DNA from: Lacipirellula limnantheis
Lineage (GTDB): Bacteria; Planctomycetota; Planctomycetia; Pirellulales; Lacipirellulaceae
Assembly (NCBI RefSeq): GCF_007746075.1
Contig: NZ_CP036339.1
Coordinates: 1,636,856-1,700,855, forward strand
Direction of reading: 5' to 3'
Length of the DNA: 64,000 nt
Positions 35,862-45,129 of this stretch are shown here, piece by piece. The first letter of the stretch is position 1; each line of letters opens with the position of its first letter. A program made the position numbers and the translations under genes. The notes beneath the pieces were generated by a model. It made no database searches. It saw only the letters and a list, made by a program, of their open reading frames with translations, and was not told the origin of the DNA.

Positions 35862-36975
35862 GTGAACTCGTTTCCGCGCGTATACTGTCGACCGCCAATT
35901 ATGTGGCAAACTCCCAATTGTGCCCGATTCTGGCGGGAGTTCAAGCCCAGAAACGGGGGGGAATTGTGATCTTCGGGGCCGGGGGCGGCGGGTTTGAGGC
36001 TGAGGTCATCCGTATGGAGGGGAGCTCGTTGCGCCTGCTCGAAATTTGTCGCTAACGGGAATTCTGTCGCGAAGTGCGGTTTTGGCGACAGAACGCTCAA
36101 CTTGTTTTCTACGTTGGGTTTGCGTTGACGTGAGGGCGACAATTGTCGCGTCGGCCGTTCTGGCAGGTTGCTGGGAGGGGCGAGGCTCCCTGCCGAGCCG
36201 CCAATCGGGTTGGGTTGCAATGGAACAGGCTCGGTTCAATCTCTTACGGCGGCTGTGGCTTCTTCGGCCCCGCGCGGGAGTTTTGCTTTTGCGTGCGCGT
36301 CTGGGGGGCCCCATTAATGTGCCGCAAAAGTCTTCCCTTCACTGCCGGTCGCGAAGCGTTTTGGACCGGTGTTTCTGGGGGGTTTCCGATAGAACCGGCT
36401 CAAAAAACGGGAGTGAATTTTGCGTTTTCTAGACGCGTGGGTACGAACGCAAAAGTCGCTCGCCTCCCAGTGGGCGAAGGGCGACCGCTTGCTGCACAGG
36501 ATGACCGCTTCCCGCAGCGCGTACGGGCAGTTCCCCCTTTTCGTTTGTGGCGTGTTCGGATGTTCACCTTAGCGGACGGGATGGCCAATTTCAACGCGCT
36601 AGTTGGGAATTTGCCGGGGGGCGGCGGATCCGAGGAAGGCAGGCGTCGTCAGAGAGATGACTTATGCGGCTGGACAGCCCAACTGTCTGATGGGGCGGCA
36701 AGCGAGGCTAACGGGGCCAGCGCCCTCCCGCGATGCATGTTGCTGTAAATTGAGCTGGCGAATGTGTGGACGAAGTTCATCGACACTAGCCAAAAGTTGA
36801 AACGGTACTAGGCGCGCGTGGCACAAGTGCGGGGCTAGAATCTGAATGTCACCAGATGATTTTCTCTGGACGGCGGCTCGCGGCGGATTAACGCCGGAAG
36901 AATGAACTCGTGTCGTCGATCATCTCTTAGCACGCCTTGAGTCAATCCTAAATCGTAGTCTCGTCCGCGATCACA
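35862..36975. other. Gene-poor stretch interrupting the prs-rplY cluster
   Basis: 1114 bases with no convincing gene. An uninterrupted frame at 36143-36748 (+) has an unlikely Cys/Arg/Trp-rich composition and no family look. It contains a cluster of TGTCGC half-sites: 36047-36052; the inverted pair TTCTGTCGC/GCGACAGAA at 36062-36070 and 36085-36093; and the perfect 14-base palindrome GCGACAATTGTCGC at 36136-36149. The text is more T-rich than the flanks. It may be degenerate acquired DNA or hold an uncharacterised RNA or operator. Confidence 0.5.
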
Positions 36976-37449
36976 ATGTCCACGCTGGGACGGAACGCTC
37001 AACAGGGTTTTTCAGTGGGCTTTGCATCGAGCACTTTGGCGGGCGAGCCGCTGGGATTCCAAGTACGAGGGAGGTTTGGTGCGTCTGACCATGAGGGCGT
37101 CGAAGGGCCGTATATAGGAGTTCAGGGATGGCTTTACCCCTATGTAATTCAACAAATAGTGGACACCACAGCGGACGGGCATGACCACATCTATCTTCGC
37201 TACGCGAAAGCCGACGCTGGTGATGACGACTGGGAAATGTTGGTTGTACGGGAGAAGGTGGCTGGCGGATTTTCGGCTGGGAACCAGATGTATTCGGTGA
37301 ATTTGAAGGGGAGGATTATTGGCCGGCTACCCCAGGTTCCTGAAACTGGACCTATGTCGCCCCGCCGAGGGATTGATGGCGTGGCGATCTTTTGCGATTG
37401 CCGCGGCACCCGCCATGAGCGGGCGGGCGAAATGGGGGAGGCGCGATGA
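36976..37449 (+). CDS. Hypothetical protein of uncertain reality
   Basis: 157 residues. The middle part (IGVQGWLYPYVIQQIVDTTADGHDHIYLRYAKADAGDDDWEMLVVREKVAGGF) has a plausible soluble-protein composition, but the last 30 residues are Arg-rich and look like read-through. No domain is recognised. It runs opposite to its neighbours inside the gene-poor interruption of the prs-rplY block, so it may be a remnant or a transferred gene. Confidence 0.35.
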   Translation: MSTLGRNAQQGFSVGFASSTLAGEPLGFQVRGRFGASDHEGVEGPYIGVQGWLYPYVIQQIVDTTADGHDHIYLRYAKADAGDDDWEMLVVREKVAGGFSAGNQMYSVNLKGRIIGRLPQVPETGPMSPRRGIDGVAIFCDCRGTRHERAGEMGEAR

Positions 37450-37469
37450 AACGGGCGCCATTGGGCGGC

Positions 37470-38804
37470 TCATTGAGCGGTCGTTCCCGCGCTGGTCGCC
37501 TGGAACGGCGAATGCCAATAGGAGGGGACGTTCGGCGCCGTCTCGCGGAGGATTTCGACGATCGCTTGCCGGTCGTCCGCCGAAAGATGGCGGGCGGCGG
37601 CCGCATTGGGACCCGCGAGGATGTTCCATAGTCGCTGCCAGACGTAGGATCGCATCTCTTCAGGGAGCGCCTGGAACGAGGGCGAGTAGATCAAGTCACT
37701 GCAGGGGTATTTGAAGACCCTGCGCTCCAAGTCGAAGTCGCGCAGCGACCGGCCGCGGCCGTCGCGCGGGCCTAGTGCGGAGAACTTTTCGGCGAACCCC
37801 GATGTTCCTTGAATCGGAGCAGTCAACGGGGCTTCGTCAACGTACAGCAAGGCTTCCACGAGGCGGTCGCCTGCGGTCTGAATGCGGCGCGACGTGCTTT
37901 CGAGTCGCTCGGTCGTCGGCTTGCCGAGCGCGCGGTTCATTTCGGCTTCGTGAAAAAGGGCCTGGCGGGCGGTGTAATTGGCTTGCGTCAGGCAATTGTG
38001 AACGAGCGTCTGATGCTCGAAGACCATCAGGGCGACGATGTCGCTGTGGGGCGAGAGATACCTGGCGACGGCGAGGCGATCGTCGAGGGTGGTTACGTTA
38101 TGCCCTTGGGCATTCTCGACTGGGCGAGGAACTTCCTTCCCGCGGATCACGAGGTTGCCAAGGTGCGTTTGCGCGCCGTGCGTGCCGGTGACGTACCAGC
38201 CTCCCCACCGATCTTTGAGCGGCGTGCGATAATCGACCGCAAAACTGCCGGCGGAGAGCAGGGGTTGGCCGCGCGAATCAACGAACAGCGAGCGGACCAG
38301 ATGCCCCGGAACGCTTTCGGTGCGCGACGAACTGTGGCAGGTTAGGCAGTTGTCGGTCTGACGCACGAATCGAGGTTGCGCAGCCTGCTCTTGATCGAGC
38401 GTATAGAAGACCGCGCCGAGCTGCGGATCGACGGCGGAGACCTCGAGGACTTCGCCCCCCTGGCAGAAGCCGACGTAGACTTCGTCCGAAAAGTAGACGG
38501 CGCGCGGGGTGCGGGGCGAAATGCGCTGACGCTGGAGGCTCGTTTGCGAAAAGACGAGCATCTGCGATTCGACCGGCGCCCCGACAGCCTGGAGCAGCGC
38601 GGGGAGGTAGCCAAGTTTTTCGCGGTGCTCAAGGTGAGCTTCACCGCTTTCGAGCCCTGCTTGAAGCCGGGAGATGACGTTTTCGGGCGCGGCCTGACTG
38701 TACAAAATCGGAGGGCGTTCGAATGGATCTTCGGCTTGCGCTGGCACCAATGACGTGAGGAGCAGGAGAACGGCAGACCAGGCGATGGTGCGAAACAATC
38801 GCAT
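37470..38804 (-). CDS. Exported protein with a single c-type haem motif
   Basis: 444 residues. A signal peptide (AWSAVLLLLTSLVPAQA) is followed by a mature protein with one CxxCH motif (Cys153-Leu-Thr-Cys156-His157) in the context RQTDNCLTCHSSSRTESVPGHLVRS. Several candidate axial ligands lie later (SYWHSPF, HEAEM). The sequence around the motif resembles uncharacterised periplasmic cytochrome-like proteins; no enzymatic class is evident. It stands alone in the interruption between prs and rplY, with a possible promoter near 38871-38902. Confidence 0.72.
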   Translation of the reverse strand: MRLFRTIAWSAVLLLLTSLVPAQAEDPFERPPILYSQAAPENVISRLQAGLESGEAHLEHREKLGYLPALLQAVGAPVESQMLVFSQTSLQRQRISPRTPRAVYFSDEVYVGFCQGGEVLEVSAVDPQLGAVFYTLDQEQAAQPRFVRQTDNCLTCHSSSRTESVPGHLVRSLFVDSRGQPLLSAGSFAVDYRTPLKDRWGGWYVTGTHGAQTHLGNLVIRGKEVPRPVENAQGHNVTTLDDRLAVARYLSPHSDIVALMVFEHQTLVHNCLTQANYTARQALFHEAEMNRALGKPTTERLESTSRRIQTAGDRLVEALLYVDEAPLTAPIQGTSGFAEKFSALGPRDGRGRSLRDFDLERRVFKYPCSDLIYSPSFQALPEEMRSYVWQRLWNILAGPNAAAARHLSADDRQAIVEILRETAPNVPSYWHSPFQATSAGTTAQ

Positions 38805-38870
38805 CTCTACTCAGTCCAATCGCGTTGAAGTCGTCCGGAACTTGATGCGTCAGAAATTAGTCGCCAGTTG

Positions 38871-38902
38871 ATTATTGAACCCTCGCAAATACTATATGTC
38901 AA
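38871..38902 (-). promoter_or_regulatory. Weak candidate promoter for the haem-motif protein
   Basis: On the minus strand TTGACA (38902-38897) is perfect and AATAAT (38876-38871) matches five of six bases of the -10 box, but the 20-base spacer is long. It lies about 67 bases before the start codon. Confidence 0.3.
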
Positions 38903-39017
38903 GGTGCATGTTTTTCGGGTGCAGTTTCAAGTGTCGGGGCTGGCCCGCCGCGAGCGGGCGGGGCTAAATGGGAGTTGTGGCTTGGGGAGCGGCGTCACGA
39001 GACGACGGACGCGTGCG

Positions 39018-39962
39018 CTATTTGAACAACCCGCTCACCGATTCGTTGCGGTGGATGCGTTTGATCGCTTCGCCGAGGAGCGGGGCGACGCTCAGGACCC
39101 GCGTGTTCGGCGGCATTTGGTCGGCCCGTTGCGGGATCGAGTTGGTGCAGATGAGGCTCGCGAGGTTCGCTTCGCGGAGGTTGTTCATCGCGTTGCCGCA
39201 GAGGACGGCGTGCGAGACGCCGACGTGAATTTCCTTGACGCCGTTTTCGTGGAGGACGTTGGCGGCGCCTTTGATCGAGCCGGCCGTGCTGATCATGTCG
39301 TCGAACATCAGGGCGACTTTGCCGGCGACGGGGCCACCGAGGATGTTGGCCTGGATCGTTTTCTCGGCGCTCATTCGGCGCTTGTCGATGATGGCGACCG
39401 AGCCGCCGATGCGCTTGGCGTGGCCGAGGGCGCGCTTGATGCTCCCTTCGTCGGGACTGACGATGACGATCTCTTCCATCGGAATGCCGAGGCTGAGGAA
39501 GTATTCGTTCAGCACCGGGGCGGCGTAGAGGTGATCGACGGGCACGTCGAAGAAGCCCTGGATCTGGGCGGCGTGGAGATCCATCGTCAGCACGCGGTCG
39601 GCGCCGGCGCGGGTGATCAGGTTCGCCACGAGCTTCGCGGTGATGGGGACGCGGCCTTCGTCCTTGCGGTCTTGGCGGGCGTAGCCGAAGTAGGGCATCA
39701 CCGCGGTGATGCGTTCGGCGCTGGCCCGTTTGCAGCTGTCGATCATCACGAGCAGCTGGAAGAGGTTGTCGTTGACCGGCGGGCAGGTCGGCTGCAGCAA
39801 GTAGACGTCGCGGCCGCGGATGTCCTCGTTGATTTTGCACGAGGTTTCGCCGTCGGGGAAATTGCCGAGCGAAATGTCGCCGAGCGGCACGCCCAAGTAC
39901 TCGCAAATCTGTTGGCTGAGGGCCCGATTTGCCTTGCCGCTGAAGATTTTGAGGTCGGTCAT
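39018..39962 (-). CDS. prs: Ribose-phosphate pyrophosphokinase
   Basis: 314 residues, normal length. It makes PRPP from ribose-5-phosphate and ATP. Motifs are LKIFSGKANRALSQQICEYLG, FPDGETSCKINEDIRGRDVYLLQPT, MDLHAAQIQGFFDVPVDHLYA, VSPDEGSIKRALGHAKRI and the PRPP loop FDDMISTAGSIKGAA. Two loops deviate slightly from consensus (DEGSIKRA for DxGGxxRA, STAGS for DTAGT), but the catalytic acidic pair is kept. It lies downstream of a GlmU-like gene, a common pairing. Confidence 0.96.
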   Translation of the reverse strand: MTDLKIFSGKANRALSQQICEYLGVPLGDISLGNFPDGETSCKINEDIRGRDVYLLQPTCPPVNDNLFQLLVMIDSCKRASAERITAVMPYFGYARQDRKDEGRVPITAKLVANLITRAGADRVLTMDLHAAQIQGFFDVPVDHLYAAPVLNEYFLSLGIPMEEIVIVSPDEGSIKRALGHAKRIGGSVAIIDKRRMSAEKTIQANILGGPVAGKVALMFDDMISTAGSIKGAANVLHENGVKEIHVGVSHAVLCGNAMNNLREANLASLICTNSIPQRADQMPPNTRVLSVAPLLGEAIKRIHRNESVSGLFK

Positions 39963-39965
39963 GGG

Positions 39966-40034
39966 GGAGTTGCGAGTTGCGAGCTTTGAGTTGCGAGGAA
40001 TAAAGGGAAGCCGCTAGCTCAAAGCTTGCGACTC
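39966..40034. repeat. Inverted repeat with tandem GAGTTGC units (copy 2)
   Basis: Heptad units GAGTTGC are tandem at 39967-39990, ending GAGTTGCGAGCTTTGAG. The right arm CTCAAAGCTTGCGACTC (40018-40034) pairs with 15 of 17 positions. It lies between the GlmU-like gene and prs. Same family as 18528-18612. Confidence 0.65.
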
Positions 40035-40042
40035 GTCATTCG

Positions 40043-40786
40043 CTACGCGCCACTCATGACTTTTTCCACTTGGGCGAGTTCTTCAGGGCTATTGATGCTG
40101 AGGGCCTCGCGCGGCTTCAGCACGTTGAGGGCGGCGACTGGCTTGCCGGCGGCGAGGAGAATCGCCGGGCAGTCGGTAATGTAATATTCTCGCTGGGAAT
40201 TGTCGGTCCGCAACTGGTCGAGAGCGTCAAGCAGATCGCTGGCGCTAAACACATAGGTGCTGACGTTGATTTCCTTGACTGCGCGCTGCTCGGGCGTGGC
40301 GTCTTTCTCTTCGACGATGGCGGTGAAATCGCCCGCAGCATTGCGAATGATGCGGCCGTAGCCCGTAGGATCGTCGCGCCGAACGGTCCCCAGCAGGCAG
40401 GCTGCCTGCCGTGCCGTTGACTCTGCGATGAGGGCAGCGACGGAGTCGGCCTGCAGCATCGGCGAATCGCCCGCCACGACGACCACGGGTCCGTCGTGCG
40501 CGGCAAGCTGCTGGCGGCACATCATGACGGCGTGGCCGGTGCCAAGCTGCTCGGTTTGATCGGCGAACTCGACGCCGGGGAGGCCGGCGAGTTCGGCTCG
40601 CACGAGGTCGGCGCGGTAGCCGACGACGACCACGATCCGCTCGACGCCGGCTGAACGCAAGGCGTCGATGACGTAGCGAATCATCGGCCGGCCGGCGACG
40701 GGGACGAGAACCTTCGGGAGTTCGGACTTCATGCGCGTCCCCTTGCCGGCGGCTAAGACGATCGCCATGGCAGCGGGAGCGGGCAT
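40043..40786 (-). CDS. GlmU N-terminal-domain-like UDP-sugar pyrophosphorylase
   Basis: 247 residues. The nucleotidyltransferase signature AIVLAAGKGTRMKSELPKVLVPVAGRPMI is followed by VVVVGYRADLVRAEL, QLGTGHAVM, VVVAGDSPML and the DPTGYGRIIR / EEKDATPEQRAVKEIN blocks of GlmU. The left-handed helix acetyltransferase half (about 220 residues) is missing, so only the UTP-dependent uridylyl transfer to GlcNAc-1-phosphate is predicted. Start may be the second Met, six codons later, adjacent to the signature. It precedes prs as glmU often does. Confidence 0.87.
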   Translation of the reverse strand: MPAPAAMAIVLAAGKGTRMKSELPKVLVPVAGRPMIRYVIDALRSAGVERIVVVVGYRADLVRAELAGLPGVEFADQTEQLGTGHAVMMCRQQLAAHDGPVVVVAGDSPMLQADSVAALIAESTARQAACLLGTVRRDDPTGYGRIIRNAAGDFTAIVEEKDATPEQRAVKEINVSTYVFSASDLLDALDQLRTDNSQREYYITDCPAILLAAGKPVAALNVLKPREALSINSPEELAQVEKVMSGA

Positions 40787-40937
40787 TTTGGAATGTTCCG
40801 GTGAAAAAGCGGGCGGATCCGTCGCGAGACGCCTATCTTGGCAGACGCTCGGCCCGCGGGCCAGTGGCCTTAGCGCAGAGGAATCTCCGCCGTTAGCGCG
40901 GCGTTCAGATTCCCTTTCGCCAGGGCGCTTTTGGTCT

Positions 40938-40943
40938 TAGAAT
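40938..40943 (+). promoter_or_regulatory. Possible -10 box upstream of argB
   Basis: TAGAAT (five of six matches to TATAAT) lies 48 bases before the argB GTG. The -35 region 17 bases upstream is poor, so this is only a weak suggestion. Confidence 0.25.
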
Positions 40944-40991
40944 ACGGGATTCCGGCCATGTTTTCCTCCCGCACAGGGTAACGAGCGAGAC

Positions 40992-41888
40992 GTGCAAGAC
41001 GCGATTGAGAAAGCCGACGTTCTGATCGAGGCGATGGGCTGGATTCGCCAGTTTCGCGACAAGATTACCGTGATCAAGCTCGGCGGCAGCGTCATGGAGG
41101 ACCCCGACGCGCTGGGGAATCTGTTGGTCGACATCGTGTTCATGGAGACGGTCGGCATGCGGCCGATCGTGGTTCACGGCGGCGGGGCGGCGATAACGCG
41201 GGCGATGGCGGAGGCGAATCTCGAGTCGCGGTTCATTCAGGGCCGCCGCTACACCGACGAGGCGACGCTGGGGATTGTCGAGCGGGTGCTGGCGGGAGAG
41301 ATCAACGAATCGATCGCGGAGCGGATCGAGGCCTACGGCGGCAGGGCCATGCCGCTGAACTTCGTCGGCGAGACCAACAACAACGTCCTTTTCGGCGAGC
41401 GGCTAACGCTGCCGAACAAGGAGGGGGGCGAGCCGATTGACCTCGGGTACGTCGGCCACGTGACGCGGGTCGACCGAGAGATTCTCGACAATCTGTGTTA
41501 CGCCGGGCAGGTGCCGGTGATTCCGTCGATGTGCGAGACCGAGACGGGGGAGCGGCTGAACGTAAACGCCGACACTGCGGCCACGGCCGTCGCCCAGGCG
41601 GTGGGCGCCGAGAAGCTGATCTTTCTGAGCGACGTCAACGGCGTGCGGCGGGATAAAAACGACCCGGAATCGCTGATCCACTCCCTGACGGCCGACGAGG
41701 CCCGGCGACTGATCGCCGATGGCAGCATCGAGGCCGGCATGATTCCGAAGGTGGAGGGGTGTCTGGAGACGCTCAGCAAGGGCGTGCGGAAGATCCACAT
41801 CATCGACGGCCGGCTGCGGCACTCGCTGCTGTTGGAAATCTATACCAATCGGGGCGTAGGGACGGAACTGGTCGCCGAACCTGCGTGA
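40992..41888 (+). CDS. argB: Acetylglutamate kinase
   Basis: 298 residues; phosphorylates N-acetylglutamate, the second arginine step. The GTG start gives [21 protein letters not shown], a typical ArgB N-terminal helix associated with arginine-inhibited enzymes. [52 protein letters not shown] and GMIPKVEGC follow in order. The substrate-site segment reads [13 protein letters not shown], where most homologues have FVNGLRVTD. It starts the argB-argD-argF run. Confidence 0.95.
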   Translation: MQDAIEKADVLIEAMGWIRQFRDKITVIKLGGSVMEDPDALGNLLVDIVFMETVGMRPIVVHGGGAAITRAMAEANLESRFIQGRRYTDEATLGIVERVLAGEINESIAERIEAYGGRAMPLNFVGETNNNVLFGERLTLPNKEGGEPIDLGYVGHVTRVDREILDNLCYAGQVPVIPSMCETETGERLNVNADTAATAVAQAVGAEKLIFLSDVNGVRRDKNDPESLIHSLTADEARRLIADGSIEAGMIPKVEGCLETLSKGVRKIHIIDGRLRHSLLLEIYTNRGVGTELVAEPA

Positions 41889-41946
41889 GGGGCGGGGCGT
41901 CTGATTCGCGTTACCGGTTCGTTGCATTTCAAATCACAAAAGAATT

Positions 41947-42016
41947 TCACGCAAAGGCGCGAAGGCGCAAAGAATTTTGCCCTCGATTTCCTTTGCGCCT
42001 TCGCGCCTTTGCGTGA
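41947..42016. repeat. Perfect 26-bp inverted repeat between argB and argD
   Basis: Positions 41947-41972 and 41991-42016 are exact reverse complements over 26 bases, with an 18-base loop. The arms are built of GCGCAAAG/GCGCGAAG-type units. The right arm ends 15 bases before the argD ATG, next to the only candidate ribosome-binding purines (GAGAAAA). A related element lies at 56589-56645. Confidence 0.9.
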
Positions 42017-42031
42017 GAAAATTAAATCGCC

Positions 42032-43240
42032 ATGAGCACCGCCGCTGCCGCTACGAAAATGTCGCCCGAGACGGCGGCGCTGTTTGAGCAGTACGTCATT
42101 CCCAACTACAAGCGGTTTCCGCTGTCGCTCGTGCGCGGCGAGGGGTCGTGGGTATGGGATGACCAGGGGCGGAAGTATCTCGACTTCTTCCCGGGGTGGG
42201 GGTGTAACCTGCTCGGACATTGTCCGCCGGCCGTGGTGCGGGCGGTGCAGGAACAGGTCGCGGAACTGATCCATGTGCCGAACACTTGGCACATGGAAGC
42301 CCAGGGGCGGTGGGCGAAGCTATTGAGCGAGCGGAGCTTCGGCGGGCAGGCGTTCTTCTGCAATTCCGGCACGGAGGCGAACGAGGCCGCGATCAAGCTG
42401 GCACGGCTCCACGCGCCGAAGGAACGTTATAAGATCATCACGTTCGAAGGGGGCTTCCACGGCCGGACCTATGCGGCGGTGAGCGCCACGGCGCAGCCGA
42501 AGTATCACGAGGGAATCGAGCCGCTCGTGCCTGGATTCGTCTATGCTCCGTTCGGCGACCTCGACGCGGTGCGGGCGAAGGTCGATCGCGAGACGGCGGC
42601 GATCATGGTCGAGCCGATTCAGGGCGAAGGGGGGATCCGGATCCCGCCGGCGGGGTTTCTCGAGGGGCTGCGGAAGATCGCCGATGAGAACGGCCTGCTG
42701 CTGATTTTCGACGAAGTGCAGGCAGGGTGCGGACGGACGGGGAAGTGGTTTGCATACCAGAATTTCGGCGTGGAGCCAGACGTGATGACGCTGGCGAAGA
42801 GCCTGTGCGGCGGCGTCGCGGGCGGCGCGATGCTGGCGACGAAAGAAGTCGCCGCGAGCCTGCGGCCGGGGATGCACGCGGCGACGTTCGGCGGCAATCC
42901 GCTCGCGGCGCGGGCCGGGATCGCGACGATCGAGACGATCGAACAAGACAACTTGCTAGCGGCCGCCGGGAAGCTGGGGGGCGTGTTCCGCGAGTTGCTG
43001 GAGCCGCTCGTGGCCGAACTGCCGTATGTGCGAGAGTTCCGGCAGTTGGGGCTGATGATCGGCGTTGAGCTGACGGTCGACGCAACGCCGCTCGTGCAGG
43101 CGTGCATGGATCGGGGGCTGCTGATTAACGTCACCCAGGGAAACGTCATCCGGCTGCTGCCGGCGCTTACCTCCAGCGAGGCGGAAGTTCGGGAAGGTTG
43201 CGCCACGCTGGTCGAGGCGATCCGCAGCTTCAAGCCGTAA
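42032..43240 (+). CDS. argD: Acetylornithine aminotransferase
   Basis: 402 residues, PLP class III fold. [89 protein letters not shown] and the PLP-lysine segment [13 protein letters not shown] identify ArgD, which makes acetylornithine. Its position between argB and argF supports ArgD over other class III transaminases. Confidence 0.94.
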   Translation: MSTAAAATKMSPETAALFEQYVIPNYKRFPLSLVRGEGSWVWDDQGRKYLDFFPGWGCNLLGHCPPAVVRAVQEQVAELIHVPNTWHMEAQGRWAKLLSERSFGGQAFFCNSGTEANEAAIKLARLHAPKERYKIITFEGGFHGRTYAAVSATAQPKYHEGIEPLVPGFVYAPFGDLDAVRAKVDRETAAIMVEPIQGEGGIRIPPAGFLEGLRKIADENGLLLIFDEVQAGCGRTGKWFAYQNFGVEPDVMTLAKSLCGGVAGGAMLATKEVAASLRPGMHAATFGGNPLAARAGIATIETIEQDNLLAAAGKLGGVFRELLEPLVAELPYVREFRQLGLMIGVELTVDATPLVQACMDRGLLINVTQGNVIRLLPALTSSEAEVREGCATLVEAIRSFKP

Positions 43241-43307
43241 TCCAATCCAATCGCGCCGCGCCGAGCAGGCGCGGCGATTTTGTTTTTCTGTGGAAAAGAG
43301 CGTTGCC

Positions 43308-44225
43308 ATGAGACACCTACTGAACGTCTCCGACTTGAGCACTGAGGAGATCCTGCGGATCTTCGCCCTGAGCGCTGATCTGAAGGCGAAGTTCCGTGCG
43401 GGGGTGCGCGAGCCGCTGCTGCCGGGGCGGGTCATGGCGCTGGTGTTCGAAAAGCAATCGCTGCGGACGCGGGTGAGCTTTCAATCGGCGATGACGCACC
43501 TCGGCGGCGCAAGCATGATGCTGGGCGACGACGCCGGTTTCGGCAAGCGCGAAAGCATCGCCGATTTCACGCGCGTGCTGAGCGAGATGGTCGACGTCAT
43601 CGTCTTGCGGACGAAGCTTCATCAGACGGTCGTCGACGCCGCGAAGTATTCCAGCTGCTCGGTGATTAACGGGCTGACCGACCAGTCTCATCCGTGCCAG
43701 GCATTGGCGGACTTGTTCACGATTCGCGAAACGGTCGGCACGCTCGAAGGGCAGAAGCTCGCCTGGGTCGGCGACGCGAACAACGTGGCCCGCAGCCTGG
43801 CGATGGCGTGCGGACTGCTGGGGGTCGAGTTTGCCGTGGCGTCGCCGCGGGGGTATGACTTTGACGACGCGTTCGTTGCGAAGCTCCATGCGAAGGCGCC
43901 GGCCGTGAAGTTCCTGGTGACGCGCGACCCGGTCGAGGCGGTGCGCGGCGCCGCGGCGGTCTACACCGACGTCTGGGCGAGCATGGGACAAGAAGCGGAA
44001 GAGGCGCAGCGGCGGCGGGATTTCGCCGACTATCAGGTAAACGGGAAGCTGATGGCGGCCGCGGGGCCAACTGCTCGGTTCATGCATTGCCTCCCCGCGA
44101 AGCGCGGCGAAGAGGTGACCGACGAGGTGATGGATGGGCCGTACAGCATCATCGTCGAGCAGGCGGCCAATCGGATGCATGTGCAGAAAGGCGTGCTCGC
44201 TTGGCTGTTGGGGGCTCAGAGCTGA
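43308..44225 (+). CDS. argF: Ornithine carbamoyltransferase
   Basis: 305 residues, the normal size. MRHLLNVSDLSTEEILRIF, the carbamoyl-phosphate loop KQSLRTRVSFQ (usual STRTR), DQSHPCQALADLFTI, WVGDANNVARSLA and the ornithine-site HCLPAKRGEEVTDEV define the enzyme, which makes citrulline. The ATG at 43308 is preferred to a GTG six codons earlier because GAG lies at proper spacing and the protein begins like its relatives. Confidence 0.95.
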   Translation: MRHLLNVSDLSTEEILRIFALSADLKAKFRAGVREPLLPGRVMALVFEKQSLRTRVSFQSAMTHLGGASMMLGDDAGFGKRESIADFTRVLSEMVDVIVLRTKLHQTVVDAAKYSSCSVINGLTDQSHPCQALADLFTIRETVGTLEGQKLAWVGDANNVARSLAMACGLLGVEFAVASPRGYDFDDAFVAKLHAKAPAVKFLVTRDPVEAVRGAAAVYTDVWASMGQEAEEAQRRRDFADYQVNGKLMAAAGPTARFMHCLPAKRGEEVTDEVMDGPYSIIVEQAANRMHVQKGVLAWLLGAQS

Positions 44226-44274
44226 GGGTTTGCGCCTCCGTCGTCGCCTTGAGAATGCGAACTCAAACGTACTT

Positions 44275-44302
44275 CGGACTGCTCGCTTAAGCGACCAGTC
44301 CG
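44275..44302. repeat. 28-base near-perfect palindrome between argF and rph
   Basis: CGGACTG (44275-44281) pairs with CAGTCCG (44296-44302), and the centre TCGCTTAAGCGA is itself a palindrome; only one pair is mismatched. No T-run follows, so it is not a classical terminator. It lies midway in the 145-base gap. Confidence 0.6.
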
Positions 44303-44370
44303 GCGCTTCGCGTGGGCTCTTTAGCTCAGAAGCTGATTAACCGTAACTACTACTGAAATTTCATACGCCC

Positions 44371-45081
44371 ATGACGACACCCTCTCGCTCCGCCGATGCA
44401 CTTCGCGCCTGGTCGATTGAACCGGCCCCCTACGGCGCCGCGCCGGGAAGGATCATTGTGAAGGCGGGGCGGACCACCGTCCTGTGTACGGCGAGCATCG
44501 AAGAGAGCGTGCCGCCCTGGATGAAGGGGCAGGGCAAGGGGTGGGTGACCGCCGAATACAACATGCTTCCCGGCAGCACGGCGCCGCGGAAGGGACGGGA
44601 GCGGGGGCCGAAGATCGACGGGCGGACGACGGAAATTCAGCGACTGATCGGTCGCAGCCTACGGGCGATCGTGAACCTTGAGGCGCTGGGCGAACGGTCG
44701 GTCGCCATCGACTGCGACGTGTTGGAGGCCGACGGGGGGACGCGGACGGCGTCGATCACCGGAGCCTACGTGGCGCTGGTGCAAGCCCTGCGCTCGACGC
44801 CGTCGTTCAGCGGGGGCGAGCCGCTGCCGGTTTCGGATAGCATCGCCGCCGTGAGCGTCGGCATGGTGGATGGGAGGCCGACGCTCGATCTGGACTATGC
44901 GCAGGACTTCGCCGCGGCAGTCGACATGAACGTCGTGATGACCGGAGCCGGCCGCTACGTCGAATTGCAAGGCACGGGCGAAGAAGCGACATTCGACGCC
45001 GAGCAACTGGCCGCGATGTTGGCGCTGGCGCACCTCGGCATCGCCGAACTCACGGCGCTGCAGCGGAACGTCCTCGCCTGA
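44371..45081 (+). CDS. rph: Ribonuclease PH
   Basis: 236 residues; phosphorolytic 3' exonuclease that trims tRNA precursors. [75 protein letters not shown] and [34 protein letters not shown] follow the family order. It is 145 bases after argF on the same strand, and convergent with the VWA gene. Confidence 0.96.
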   Translation: MTTPSRSADALRAWSIEPAPYGAAPGRIIVKAGRTTVLCTASIEESVPPWMKGQGKGWVTAEYNMLPGSTAPRKGRERGPKIDGRTTEIQRLIGRSLRAIVNLEALGERSVAIDCDVLEADGGTRTASITGAYVALVQALRSTPSFSGGEPLPVSDSIAAVSVGMVDGRPTLDLDYAQDFAAAVDMNVVMTGAGRYVELQGTGEEATFDAEQLAAMLALAHLGIAELTALQRNVLA

Positions 45082-45129
45082 CGAGGTAATTTACAACCAG
45101 ACGGTGCGCAATCCGCGGTTGGCCAACGA

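Noticed and set aside
36143..36748. 201-codon plus-strand frame in the gene-poor stretch
   Set aside because: Unusual Cys/Trp/Arg content, no ribosome-binding site, no family; treated as non-coding.
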